Source of the DNA: JANQHS01 sp965227315
GTDB lineage: Bacteria; Bacteroidota; Bacteroidia; Cytophagales; CCMP332
Assembly (NCBI GenBank): GCA_965227315.1
Contig: OZ245737.1
Location: 1,054,001-1,118,000 of the forward strand
DNA: 64,000 nt
Reading direction: 5' to 3'
The notes below the pieces were generated by a model. It was not told the DNA's origin. It did not search any database and worked only from the letters and a program-made list of their open reading frames with translations. A program made the translations under genes and the position numbers. How positions within the stretch are numbered: position 1 is the first letter of the stretch; every line of letters begins with the position of its first letter. This document shows positions 9,666-19,095 of this stretch, piece by piece.

Positions 9666-10271
9666 TGACCTATTCAGTTAAACACCAATATCCCCGGTTA
9701 GGTATGGTCTGCCTTTGCACTGGACATATTTCTTTGGGGCTTCCACCTTGGGAATGATGAGACCCCGAACATCAAAAAGGATTAGGCTAAGCCAGATTCA
9801 AGAAAAATGAAGTTTTGTTGAAAGCGGAACATTCGGACCTTTTAGAGATCCATGCTAACCGAAAGAGACATTAGTTTATTCTCATATTGTATCAAACAAG
9901 AATTGACAAAACCTTGGTAAGAAGAATTCGCCTGCAGTTCACTTTCCGATCACTTAAGCGAAATGGAGCCTAAACCTAGGCTTTTAAACATTGGTGGGGC
10001 CTAAAAAGACAATGAAGCGGGCAAGTTCCAGGTTAAGGCGGGCAGATGTTGCGTTGAACTTCTGTTTTGCCGGGCTTATGGATCGCACTAATGATGCAAT
10101 CGAACTGCGTTATCCAAAGAAGAAGTAAAACGGCTCTCTCCTGACATACTCTGAGGGTCAGAAGCACCATACGCTCCCCACCCCAGGCAATAGGTGTGTT
10201 GTCGGCGTAAGGGCCTGAGTCAAACGATATTTCTTCAGTGCCCGAAAACCCCAGGGTTTTTGTTCCAAATA
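9666..10271. other. Intergenic region of about 600 bases with a gene-tail relic
   Basis: No intact gene is visible. The region should contain the promoter of the TonB receptor operon, but I found no convincing TAnnTTTG/TTTG pair. It includes the relic at 10081-10128, listed separately. Two GCGGGC motifs at about 10017 and 10040 resemble the palindromic insert in the tRNA relic near 20.6 kb, but the match is too short to call. Confidence 0.5.
10081..10128 (+). pseudogene. Isolated tail fragment of the 2255-type secreted protein gene
   Basis: The frame reads DRTNDAIELRYPKKK followed by TAA. It aligns without gaps to the last residues ERFNYAIELCYPKKK plus stop of the intact gene at 2255-2785. 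No upstream homologous frame remains, so this is a remnant and not a gene. See also the fragment at 13637-13741. Confidence 0.55.
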
Positions 10272-12602
10272 TCAGTCGATGATCAGCCTTTTCATGACGA
10301 CCTCTTCAAGGAGGTGGATCTTCAAAATCAATGTTCCTCGCCTTTCACAACTCAGCTCATACTCATCCGCCAGGACCATATGAGAATCGACGATTACACC
10401 TTCCAGTGAAACAATATCGATTTTCTTGATGAACTCGTTTGCTCTTATGGAAACGGATCCGTTCGAGGGGTTTGGAAATACGGAAACCAGCAATTGATCA
10501 TTCATTTGATCCAAAGAAGCATTTGTTTGCAATTCCTCTGAAGAGATCCTTTCTCCTTGGCCCTGATCACAATGACTCGGGTAATTATTGATCTCACTAG
10601 AAGTCAGTTCGACCTGATCAATTCTGTATCTCACATTTCCGACCAGCTTTGGAGATGAAACGATAGACGGAGAACCAAGAACCGAGATCTTTCTGGATGC
10701 AATTACCTCAGCCGGACTTGTAGCCAGATAGGTCGCACCACCTGAGATCTCTATATAGTCGTATATCTGAGATGTCGATCCGCTAAAGACAACCGGTACC
10801 ACGGAAGAGTTGTAAACTATGGTTTTTTGAGGTCCCAAGACTTCTCCTGTTTGAACATAGCGCTCAGCCACTTTGGTTTTCCAGATTTCAAATTCGGCCC
10901 TTTCATCCCAATAGCTTATCGGATCGGTCTTAAACTCATTGACAACTTGCACCGTAGTCAATGTTGCACCAACGACCTGATAATTACTGTGCCATAGCGG
11001 ATCGTCGGGATCCAAAGGATTAGCCGGGTCATCTCCGGCTGCAGGAGGTGGAGAATTGGGGCAATCCTTAGCCCAGGGAGGTCCTCCCGGGTTCAGATCC
11101 TTCCATGTCCAATTGTTGACAGAATAGAAACCGGGGGTGTTGTTGGGCGGTCCGTCCCACATGCCCGGAACGAAGGAAGGCACAAAGTCCCTCCTTCTCC
11201 ACCAAATCACGTTGTCATGAACATCGACATTGGTAAAATTGAATGACTCCCTCCATCCCGTACCTGTGCCATCTTTCATAAAACCCGTCCCGCCTATAGC
11301 ACCCGGACCGCAATGATCATTGAACATCGTATAAGCATCTTCGCAACCCCAATTCAATAACGGCTGATAAGGCATTGTAAAGATGCCCCTTGAATGCAAT
11401 TTCTTGAACGGTGCGTTTTGTTGCTCAATATCTCTAAAGGAGTTGGGATCCTGGGGGTCCAGCAATTCAGGTCCCTGGCCGCTGGAAAGTATAGTATTTT
11501 CATAGATCTCGATGTCACGTGCGCCTACGACTCCAATTCCATAATGCGAACTGCCGATCACCTGGTTCTCAAAGACCTTAACATGTCTCATATCATAACC
11601 CTTAGCAAGCTGATCAGATCTTCCGTAAGCGCACCCATCCCCGCATTGTATGCCGGAACCGGAGTAATGAATCACATCATAAGCATCGAAAGGTTTTTGC
11701 GGGTCATTGATCGGGCCTGGTGGATAGGCTCCCCAAATAAAATTGTTATGCACCAGTATAGGATCATTGTCGGTCCCTTGTACATTGAACAGATTAATAT
11801 TATCCTCGATAAAGGATTCGTTCGGTTTATTGATGAATTGATTCCAGGAAATCTCCGCGTCAATCGGAAAGGGTATATTTCTTAACTGAATTCCAAAAGC
11901 CCACCTTCTGTTTGGCACAAAGCATACCGGATCCGGTTTGCCATTTACATTGCAGGGATTTGCCGAGCCTGAGATCACGGACATTTTTCCATCGGAATGG
12001 ATAAGGCGACCATCCATATTTTTGAATATGTTGTTATAAACCTTTATTTCAGGGACATCCGAACATGTTTGGGGATTGGTTATTGTAGTATCATTTATTT
12101 GATGATCATGCACCAATATTCCCAGCGTTCTCTCAATGTAGTTGTTGTGGATCTCAAGATATTGCGGAACCGTATTTATCCTAACAAAACTGCCGTTTCC
12201 ATATCCCGCCGGATAGCCTTGATTGCAACTACCGACATCCCAGGCGCCCCAAAATTCCGGTAAGCTCGGATCTACCCCGAAGACATAGCAATTCCTTATT
12301 GTTACATTCGAGCAGGGGGAGTTATTGTTGATCCAGATAATATTCCCGACACCATAAAGAACCGAATTCTCAATGATGACACATTCATCTGTTGCGATCT
12401 CAATTACGGGTATGCATGCATCATTGGATGACCACCTTCCGCAATAGGTCCCTCCCTGATCAATGATAATAGGGCCATCCAAGTTTTCAAGGTTTTTACT
12501 CGGGTCTACAGATATTGGTGAACCGGGATCTGTACAGTTTTGGGAAGCCACAGGTCCCCACAATCCAATGAAGGACAATAGACAAATCAGTCGAATCAGC
12601 AT
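10272..12602 (-). CDS. Secreted parallel beta-helix protein with T9SS type-A sorting domain
   Basis: A 776-residue protein with a signal peptide ending near residue 20 (WGPVASQ). Residues ~60-430 carry repeated short strands of the pattern (I/V)x(V/I)(Y/H/F)(D/E)Nx(I/V), for example LEIHNNYIERTLG, VKVFENQVIGSS and VDVHDNVIWW, typical of right-handed parallel beta-helices found in polysaccharide lyases and surface adhesins. The last ~75 residues are a T9SS type-A sorting domain (VFPNPSNGSVSI, ending in MKRLIID), so the protein should be exported and anchored or released at the cell surface. Catalytic residues were not identified. The tail-fibre-like gene four bases upstream is in the same operon. 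Confidence 0.85.
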   Translation of the reverse strand: MLIRLICLLSFIGLWGPVASQNCTDPGSPISVDPSKNLENLDGPIIIDQGGTYCGRWSSNDACIPVIEIATDECVIIENSVLYGVGNIIWINNNSPCSNVTIRNCYVFGVDPSLPEFWGAWDVGSCNQGYPAGYGNGSFVRINTVPQYLEIHNNYIERTLGILVHDHQINDTTITNPQTCSDVPEIKVYNNIFKNMDGRLIHSDGKMSVISGSANPCNVNGKPDPVCFVPNRRWAFGIQLRNIPFPIDAEISWNQFINKPNESFIEDNINLFNVQGTDNDPILVHNNFIWGAYPPGPINDPQKPFDAYDVIHYSGSGIQCGDGCAYGRSDQLAKGYDMRHVKVFENQVIGSSHYGIGVVGARDIEIYENTILSSGQGPELLDPQDPNSFRDIEQQNAPFKKLHSRGIFTMPYQPLLNWGCEDAYTMFNDHCGPGAIGGTGFMKDGTGTGWRESFNFTNVDVHDNVIWWRRRDFVPSFVPGMWDGPPNNTPGFYSVNNWTWKDLNPGGPPWAKDCPNSPPPAAGDDPANPLDPDDPLWHSNYQVVGATLTTVQVVNEFKTDPISYWDERAEFEIWKTKVAERYVQTGEVLGPQKTIVYNSSVVPVVFSGSTSQIYDYIEISGGATYLATSPAEVIASRKISVLGSPSIVSSPKLVGNVRYRIDQVELTSSEINNYPSHCDQGQGERISSEELQTNASLDQMNDQLLVSVFPNPSNGSVSIRANEFIKKIDIVSLEGVIVDSHMVLADEYELSCERRGTLILKIHLLEEVVMKRLIID

Positions 12603-12606
12603 GTTC

Positions 12607-13383
12607 TCAGTCCTTTAAAGATTGTATGAGATCAACCAGATTTTGATTTATCTCTTTTTGTTCTCTCAACTCCTTGTCGAGTTGGATCACATAGAGAAAC
12701 AATTCTTCGATCTTTTCCTGTTGAACGGTGGTCATATGGCCGATATCCATACCGCCAGCAGACTCTATTTCTTCTTGTGATGGGAAACTCTTCAAATGCC
12801 CGGTATTGATGATATCCTGCTCTACTTCACTTAGGGCAGGCAATTGGTATTCGGGGTCAAAAACATAATCCGCCCAACCCGTGTAAACATGAACCTCATG
12901 GGCTCTTATTTTGCCATTCACGTTCAGCTTATAGCCATCATTGGTTTTGTTGGTTCCGATCCCAACATTGCCATTGATACCATTGATGATCATCGTTTGG
13001 GACTCCTGGCCTCTGGCTCCGGTATAGAATTCGATATCCGCATCATTGTTATTTCCCCTGAGCAGTAGTCTGGTGGCCTGACCGCTGCCTCCGTCCTTGG
13101 TCGTCAGTTCCATGGTCGCAGTACCTCCCACTTGTCCCTGGGTAATGCCCATTTCCGACCCACCTGAAGATCTCAGGGTTAAAAGACCTGACCCGACATA
13201 GCCGATTCCCAATTTTGTGGTTATCAGGGTATTTCCATTTACGTGCAGCTTGAAGAGCGGCGTTATTCCGATTCCGACGTTTCCACCGTTGTAATAAATA
13301 CTTCCTCCGAAACCCGTTGTCCACTGAGAAAAGGCAAACTGGGAACAGAGTAAAAACGCGAAGAGTAAGGCTGATCTTTTCAT
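12607..13383 (-). CDS. Secreted tail-fibre-like protein with NVGIG repeats and C-terminal coiled coil
   Basis: The start is placed at 13383, where MKRSALLFAFLLCSQFAFSQ gives a proper signal peptide; the frame itself is open to 13404. The 258-residue product has two NVGIG(I/T) motifs (about residues 31 and 138), each followed by a short strand ending in LHVNGN or LNVNGK, as in phage-fibre-like proteins of Bacteroidota. A C-terminal heptad region (about residues 215-258, KIEELFLYVIQLDKEL) probably trimerises. It lacks a T9SS sorting domain. It precedes the beta-helix T9SS cargo by four bases, suggesting that the two are made together for the cell surface. Confidence 0.8.
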   Translation of the reverse strand: MKRSALLFAFLLCSQFAFSQWTTGFGGSIYYNGGNVGIGITPLFKLHVNGNTLITTKLGIGYVGSGLLTLRSSGGSEMGITQGQVGGTATMELTTKDGGSGQATRLLLRGNNNDADIEFYTGARGQESQTMIINGINGNVGIGTNKTNDGYKLNVNGKIRAHEVHVYTGWADYVFDPEYQLPALSEVEQDIINTGHLKSFPSQEEIESAGGMDIGHMTTVQQEKIEELFLYVIQLDKELREQKEINQNLVDLIQSLKD

Positions 13384-13404
13384 AGGGATTTCATTTTTGC
13401 CCAA

Positions 13405-13761
13405 CCTAGATTTTCAGGATAAGTCTTTTGATATGGATTCATGGGAGCCAGAGAATCAGCAATGAATCCTTACTCTCAGTTGATGATGCGGTCATGAAAA
13501 TGAAAAAACCTAAGTGGGAGGCCAGAGAGAATTCCAACAGGAGTTAGAAGTCTAACAACCAATTCATTGAGGAACAGACAGGAAAATAATTCTGGTGGAT
13601 CAGCTAAAACCAAGGAAGATTAATTTCCATACGCAAAAAACGTTCGCAGAGGTTGGGTCGCAATTTGACGATTTTACCCTTAATCGGGATATCATGGAGC
13701 ACTTCAATTATGCGATCGAGTTTTGCTTTCCAAGGAAGAAGCGATCCCTCTTCCGGTCTGA
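13405..13761. other. Intergenic region of about 360 bases with a gene-tail relic
   Basis: Apart from the relic at 13637-13741 (listed separately), nothing recognisable lies here. The region separates two minus-strand surface-protein genes and must hold the promoter of the 13383 gene. No clear TAnnTTTG/TTTG pair was found. Confidence 0.5.
13637..13741 (+). pseudogene. Decayed tail fragment of the 2255-type secreted protein gene
   Basis: The frame reads KTFAEVG, then a divergent stretch, then DIMEHFNYAIEFCFPRKK. It matches the final 35 residues of the intact protein at 2255-2785 (KAYFAQVG ... EIIERFNYAIELCYPKKK). Nineteen consecutive bases, cttcaattatgcgatcgag, are identical between the two copies. 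The stop codon is lost (CGA in place of the intact gene's lysine codon and TAG), and no signal-peptide half exists. It is a relic of a duplicated copy. Confidence 0.65.
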
Positions 13762-14349
13762 CTACTTGATGATCTGGATATATCCGGTCAGGTTTTCTTT
13801 TCCCGCAATGATCAGAATGTAATAATATATGCCGGAGTCAATGTCGCCTTCTGGCCAATCGTTTTGATACTGCTTGCTTGAAAAGATCTCAGAGCCATAC
13901 CTGTTGTAGATCCGCAATTCTGAATTAGAATAATTTCCCAAAATGGGAATTTCAAATCGGTCGTTTAATCCATCGCCATTTGGCGTAATGGTATTCGGGA
14001 TAATATCGTTCTCCTCAAATTCTATGCAAGCCAGGTTGGACCGGCTAATCAGATCCGCTTTCTGTTTGGCTCTGGCCTCGACAAAAAAACAATGCGTATT
14101 GAACCTGTGGGGAAAAACCATAACAATTTGAGTATCCAATAAAAGCGCCTGCTCTTCAACCCTGCCATCCGGAAAAAATTTCATCAATCCATACTCGACA
14201 TCCCCTTCCCAGGCCTCATAGGGATTCCAGTGAAAGGCCAGTTTGTCTCCCGCTTCCTCTATATCAACCTTGAGAAGAACATTGTTATGAACCGGAGACC
14301 ATATAGTGTCATCACAAGCATCCAGTCTGGCCAGGAGGTAATAATTCAC
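13762..14349 (-). pseudogene. Severed C-terminal part (T9SS type-B sorting domain) of the LamG protein gene
   Basis: These 195 codons continue in the same frame as the LamG gene upstream, separated only by a TAG at 14352-14350. The segment begins VNYYLLARLDACDD, an Ig/fibronectin-like strand region. It ends with a gliding-motility-associated C-terminal (CHU_C, T9SS type B) domain: IIPNTITPNGDGLNDRFEIP, then IYNRYGSEIF and a final GYIQIIK. Alone it has no signal peptide, and its only local start would be a GTG right after the stop. It is best read as the sorting tail of the upstream protein, cut off by a nonsense change, or made only by readthrough, or produced by a sequencing error. Confidence 0.75.
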
Positions 14350-16389
14350 CTAAGCTCCTAAAGAAGAGTCAAGGAAGAAAGTATTGACATCGGTATTCAC
14401 CTGTTGTTGGTCCAACAGGGCAATCGAACCCGAATCAGGTTTGTTTAACAGAAATAGATCCGTATTTGTGTTAATGATGGAATGATTCGAAAATCCCATT
14501 AATTCCATCTGATCAAATGCCTGATTGAAACCAAGGCTAAGTAAATCAAGATGGGTAGAGTCTGAATAAATGGGAAATTCCAAAGACTTTGAGTTGCACT
14601 CCCAGGAAGGCACCTCTTCAACCTCAAGTGATAGACCATCGGGTTCATCCCATCTCACGAGGATTGAATCCTTAGCCGGTCCGGCTATGATCTCTCCACC
14701 CTGTATGCTCCACAGAAAGTCACTTTCCTGAAAGCCTTTGACCGCATAGGAATATTCAACGGAAGGTGAAGGGCAGACTACGGAGTCGGAAAAGGAGATC
14801 CTTGGATCCGGATATGGATAAAATTCAAATTGAAAAGAATCAACTTCAAAACAACCGCAGTAATTTTCTCCTTGCGCGGTCAGAAGTCCACTGTGGTTTA
14901 TTTCTACGGAGATGGACTCCGTGCTATCCAGAAAAACGCCATCGAAGTACCAGGCAGGATTAAAAAGGTCCGTAGAAATTTCAAACGTATCGTTTTGGCA
15001 TATTTCCAGGACGGAATCTATGCCAAATAGCCTACCCGGACTATATAACTCCCGGACTTCACAGCTCGAAAGAGAACGGTTATAAAAGTTAAAATCATCG
15101 AGAGCTCCCAAAAAATAAAATGGTATTGCAGCCGTGTTATAGCCAATTCCCGGGGGGTCGGAACTATAGGCAATATCTCCTCCGGTCCCGGAATAAGTGA
15201 CTCCGAGATCCTTCTCGCCGTCCAGATACAAGTCAAAATCATTTGCTCCGCGGTAAACAATAACACCGTGCTGCCAATTTGTGCTTAAGGTTTTGCTGGA
15301 GTGAACCGTTCTTCGGTGTGCCGGAGAATTTCCGCCCCCATCTCCAATTGATCCGTTCAGGGTTTTCAAGGTCGGATTGCAATACATGGTCATACCGGTA
15401 TGGTTGCCTATTTCATGATCATTTGAGAAAACCCCACCCCAGGCAGGGCCAAAGGCATCCGGTCTCAGCCATAGACTAACTGAAATAGGAACCTGCGGTT
15501 TTAACAAAGGATGGTTAGGAAGAACTATTTTATCACCGGCACCATCGAATAGATAGGCTGAGTTTGGATTACCATGTCTGTCCTCAGTCAGGGTCGCACC
15601 AAATACAGTCCCATGCAGCCCATGTATGGAAATATCCTGTGCGTTTCCTGAGAAAGGATAGCTCACCACCAAACCGCGATCGATATTGGAATAAAGCTGT
15701 AGTACTTCGCATTCGGAAAGCGCTTTTCCATAGAAGGCCAGATCATCGATCGCTCCAAAAAAATGCTGGATCCCGCTAAAGATATGGTACCCAATTCCGG
15801 AAGGCGCGTTCGTATAACCGATGGGACCTCCCAATCCACCATAGTTTTCTACAGGATCCTTCCTCCCATCAATGTATACATCCATGTCTGTTGGGCCCCG
15901 GCAGATAAAAACCACATGATGCCATTCGGTTGAAAGCGGAATGCTGGTATGAATAGAGCGACGGTGATCAGACGTGGTGCCCATGGCATCGCTATAGTCT
16001 CCAATGATATAATGGTCTTGAGGATCATATCGAAGGCTCATCCCGGCATGATCCGCCTGGTCACTGGAAAATATTCCCGTCCATTGGACAGAGAATCCAT
16101 CGGGTTTGATCCATAGACTTATGGAAAACGGAAGAGGTGGTTTCAACAGTGGATTATTTGGAATATCGATCATGTCATCCACGCCATCAAAATGATAGGC
16201 CGAGTTTGGGTTGCCGAAACGATCAGCGGTTAGCGTAGCGCCCAACACGGTTCCATGCAGATTATTGCTGCCTTGATCCTGGGCATTGCCATCAAAGGGA
16301 TAATAGGCGATCAGCCCGTCTTTGGGAATTACCTGCGCTAACCCAACAAAGCCAATAAGCATGAACAAGCCTATCAGTAAAGGTCTCAT
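14350..16389 (-). CDS. Secreted protein with two LamG domains, truncated by an in-frame amber codon
   Basis: A 679-residue product with signal peptide (residues 1-19, ending GLAQ). Two laminin-G/concanavalin-like domains follow, at about residues 22-235 and 236-455. They are near-repeats of each other (YYPFDGNAQD and SYPFSGNAQD; both contain RxGNPNSAYxFDG). After them come Ig-like segments (about 460-660). The frame ends in SSLGA and TAG at 14352-14350, and the same frame continues at once into a T9SS type-B sorting domain. Full-length product would be about 875 residues. Without the tail, the protein would enter the periplasm but should not be exported by T9SS. Confidence 0.85.
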   Translation of the reverse strand: MRPLLIGLFMLIGFVGLAQVIPKDGLIAYYPFDGNAQDQGSNNLHGTVLGATLTADRFGNPNSAYHFDGVDDMIDIPNNPLLKPPLPFSISLWIKPDGFSVQWTGIFSSDQADHAGMSLRYDPQDHYIIGDYSDAMGTTSDHRRSIHTSIPLSTEWHHVVFICRGPTDMDVYIDGRKDPVENYGGLGGPIGYTNAPSGIGYHIFSGIQHFFGAIDDLAFYGKALSECEVLQLYSNIDRGLVVSYPFSGNAQDISIHGLHGTVFGATLTEDRHGNPNSAYLFDGAGDKIVLPNHPLLKPQVPISVSLWLRPDAFGPAWGGVFSNDHEIGNHTGMTMYCNPTLKTLNGSIGDGGGNSPAHRRTVHSSKTLSTNWQHGVIVYRGANDFDLYLDGEKDLGVTYSGTGGDIAYSSDPPGIGYNTAAIPFYFLGALDDFNFYNRSLSSCEVRELYSPGRLFGIDSVLEICQNDTFEISTDLFNPAWYFDGVFLDSTESISVEINHSGLLTAQGENYCGCFEVDSFQFEFYPYPDPRISFSDSVVCPSPSVEYSYAVKGFQESDFLWSIQGGEIIAGPAKDSILVRWDEPDGLSLEVEEVPSWECNSKSLEFPIYSDSTHLDLLSLGFNQAFDQMELMGFSNHSIINTNTDLFLLNKPDSGSIALLDQQQVNTDVNTFFLDSSLGA

Positions 16390-16649
16390 GAGAATAAAAG
16401 AACGATCCGAAATTGGATGAACATGCTAAGGTCAGTCTGTTGAGCCAAGTATAAAATTAGGCATTTACATTATACAATGTCTGGTTGGCCCCGTTTATAC
16501 AATTTTGCCGATCATTCCCATTTTGTGTGCTATAACATGGTGTATTCACCGAGACAAAAGAGAAGGATGAGACTAATTGCGTTTCTCGCCTTTTACCAAC
16601 TAAAAAAGACCGCAAAATCATCTAATGTAGATCCCGCGATTAAGAAAAC

Positions 16650-18716
16650 TTAATCTGCTCGCAGAGTAAAATAATTAAACCTTTCAAGGTGCTCTTCTCC
16701 AATTTCTTCAATAAAGGTAGATTCATTTCCATGTTCTGAGACTAAAAAAACCGCCTCCTTAGCACGAGTTAAAGCCACATAAAACAACCTCCTTTCTTCT
16801 TCCTCCAAAAGGTCAATATTCTCCTCTTTTACCAATTGAAAAATTCTATCACTTTGCCAAACATTTGGAAAGACTCCATCTCGCAAACCAACCACGAAAA
16901 CAATTCTTGCCTCCAGACCTTTTGATCCATGGATTGTTTTTGCCCTAAACGGAAGCTTTATCTTTTTCAACTTTTCTCTATAAGGTTCAAAATGCTTAGT
17001 CCTTCTATAGAGTACCAGAATATCATCTTTGGAATAACCCTGCTCCTGGTACAGCTCACTTATTTTTGATGCTAAAAACTCAACTCCATCTTCAACCTCC
17101 AGTTGGGCTGAATAGAGAAAAATTTTCTTTTTATCCTTATCACGAAATGCCTTAATCTCTTTGTCAACCAAGTGCTTATTGAATCTTATTACCCGGTTAC
17201 TAGCCCTTACAATTGTATCATTACTTCGATAATTTAAGTCAAACTTGATTACGGCAGAATTGCGAAAGTATTTATCAAAATTGATTATGTACTTGACCTC
17301 GGAGCCCCTAAATCCATAAATGCTCTGCCAGTCATCACCGACACAAAAAAGCTGAGTTTTTTCCTGTATTACATGATTAAGGAAATCAATTTGCAGTGTA
17401 TTGACATCTTGAAATTCATCCACCAAAAGATATTCATAAGTATTTTGGATAGCACTCAGGACATCAGGTTTCTTCTTTAGAATTTCCAAAGACTGAATCA
17501 AAAGGTCATTGAAATCCAGATAGGCATATTCCTGACAGTAGGAGCAATACTTCTCTATTATCTGCTCTGCTAATTGGAAAAAACGGGAAATTCGAGAACT
17601 CTCATTTTTCTGGGATTTAGAATAAACCTCATCAAAATTCAAATTCTCCACTTTCACCTTATCATTGAGCCTTTTGACGTCATCTAAAAAGTCCTTGACC
17701 TTGTCGTGATACATTCGGAATTCATCCTCATATTTCAATGGAGGTCTCCTCTCTTGGACTTCAACTTTTCCAGATGTTATCCTTTGGAGAGCTTTGTGAA
17801 ACCCACGGATATCATTATTCATATCCTCATGAAGAACATAGTACTTCTTCCCTCCCCTTTTAAACTGCTCTTCCTTGTCCTTTATGGGATAGCTAATGTC
17901 ACTTTTGTGCTCTATATAGACATCAATCGAAGGAAGGTAGAAATCAGGATTAAAGGCAAAGTCTTTAAAGTTGACATCAGGCTCATAAACAAAGGCTAAG
18001 TCGTGAGAATAAAGCCAATCTGCAATATCTCTTTCTGATTTTGATCTAACCTTTGACCCATTCAGGGTTGTATAAGGTTTAGATATTTCAAAATTTCTAT
18101 TCCTTGACCTTTCTATGTTGATTTCATCAATATAGTACTCAATAATGTACCTCTTTAACTTCAAAAGGAAGGTTCTTTCTTCGACCAAGGAGGCTAAGGC
18201 TTTTCTATAAATATCCCCTGAAGATTCATCGGAAACTCTATTTGAGAGTGCTTCTTTGTCACCTTTTTTGTCGGTGATTATTTTAAACTTATTATCAAGA
18301 TCAATTGATCCATATGTACTTAACAAGCTGTAACTAAAGCTATGGAAAGTTTTTATGGTGAGTTTCGAAATCCAAGGGTACTTATTTTGGAATTGTCGCC
18401 TTTTTGAATTTCTGTCCTTTTGGTTTAGCGACTTATTTTCAAGAAACTTCTTGTATTCGCCAGATTTTTTGTCGGCTTCGAGAATCAAACGGTCTAACAT
18501 TTCATTTGCAGCATCCTTCGTGAAGGTCACAGCCAATATCTTGCTAGGCTTAACATTATTCTCGAAAACGAGATAAAGGATTTTTTTGATAATTGCAGAA
18601 GTTTTTCCTGCCCCAGCTCCTGCCAAGACGAGTATTCTATTCTCCTTAGAAGTCACTGCCTCTTTTTGCCTGTTATTCAGGCCTTTGAGGATCTCGCTCG
18701 ACTTTTCAATCTCCAA
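16650..18716 (-). CDS. UvrD/Rep-family helicase with inserted PD-(D/E)XK-like nuclease domain
   Basis: A 688-residue superfamily 1A helicase. Walker A is LAGAGAGKTS (residues 31-40, K38). Later motifs are VDEFQDVN (Walker B), VGDDWQSIYGFRGS, LNYRSND, TIHGSKGLEARIVFVVG and RRLFYVALTRAKE. Between the early and late motifs lies an insert (about residues 222-300) with E228, P257-D258 and E269-x-K271, the spacing of a PD-(D/E)XK nuclease. Related inserts occur in helicase IV-like proteins. The gene is AT-richer than its neighbours, stands alone on the minus strand, and faces away from a DUF4238 gene. It may act in DNA repair or in defence against foreign DNA; the second is inference from context. 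Confidence 0.88.
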   Translation of the reverse strand: MEIEKSSEILKGLNNRQKEAVTSKENRILVLAGAGAGKTSAIIKKILYLVFENNVKPSKILAVTFTKDAANEMLDRLILEADKKSGEYKKFLENKSLNQKDRNSKRRQFQNKYPWISKLTIKTFHSFSYSLLSTYGSIDLDNKFKIITDKKGDKEALSNRVSDESSGDIYRKALASLVEERTFLLKLKRYIIEYYIDEINIERSRNRNFEISKPYTTLNGSKVRSKSERDIADWLYSHDLAFVYEPDVNFKDFAFNPDFYLPSIDVYIEHKSDISYPIKDKEEQFKRGGKKYYVLHEDMNNDIRGFHKALQRITSGKVEVQERRPPLKYEDEFRMYHDKVKDFLDDVKRLNDKVKVENLNFDEVYSKSQKNESSRISRFFQLAEQIIEKYCSYCQEYAYLDFNDLLIQSLEILKKKPDVLSAIQNTYEYLLVDEFQDVNTLQIDFLNHVIQEKTQLFCVGDDWQSIYGFRGSEVKYIINFDKYFRNSAVIKFDLNYRSNDTIVRASNRVIRFNKHLVDKEIKAFRDKDKKKIFLYSAQLEVEDGVEFLASKISELYQEQGYSKDDILVLYRRTKHFEPYREKLKKIKLPFRAKTIHGSKGLEARIVFVVGLRDGVFPNVWQSDRIFQLVKEENIDLLEEEERRLFYVALTRAKEAVFLVSEHGNESTFIEEIGEEHLERFNYFTLRAD

Positions 18717-19095
18717 TGGTTAGATTTTTTGGTAGTCAATCAGCTATGGTGTGATTATCCAATCTAGGAATAATTGTAAAAACTCCTAAAGATTTGAAAT
18801 TTTATCCAACAGTGCCAGAAAGGAATTTTTCAAATTCTGTTAATCCTAGATTCACTAAATTGAAGGTACAAGCACATAATAGAGCATTCAGAAATATCAA
18901 TGGCTACAAGGGCAGTATTATTAGTTCTCCTCAACTAACTATGAATTAGATCATCTTGACAGGATCTTAGATAGCGCTCATTGTCAGGACAAAGATTTTT
19001 TTTGTGAAGGCTATCCTCAGAAACTCTATTGCATCTTTGTCCGGTTTGTACCAAGAGGGGAAGGAAATGAGCTCTTTGAATGACTACGAAAGAAC
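18717..19095. other. Divergent intergenic region between helicase and DUF4238 genes
   Basis: About 380 AT-rich bases separate two divergently transcribed accessory genes, so both promoters should lie here. I see no clean TTTG-N19/20-TAnnTTTG arrangement on either strand and no coding frame worth calling. Confidence 0.45.

Noticed and set aside
10017..10047. GCGGGC motifs as another copy of the palindrome inserted in the tRNA relic
   Set aside because: Identity is limited to a few bases, and the two motifs are in direct rather than inverted order.
14347..14349. GTG as a genuine start for a separate T9SS-tail gene
   Set aside because: The product would have no signal peptide, begins mid-domain, and is in exact frame with the upstream gene across one stop codon. 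A severed gene is the simpler reading.
16638..16655. GATTAAG-AAAA-CTTAATC hairpin over the helicase stop codon
   Set aside because: Seven AT-rich pairs without a T run; too weak to call a terminator or regulatory site.
18717..19095. A small gene or toxin between helicase and DUF4238
   Set aside because: No frame above about 40 codons with plausible composition; only an AT-rich promoter region.
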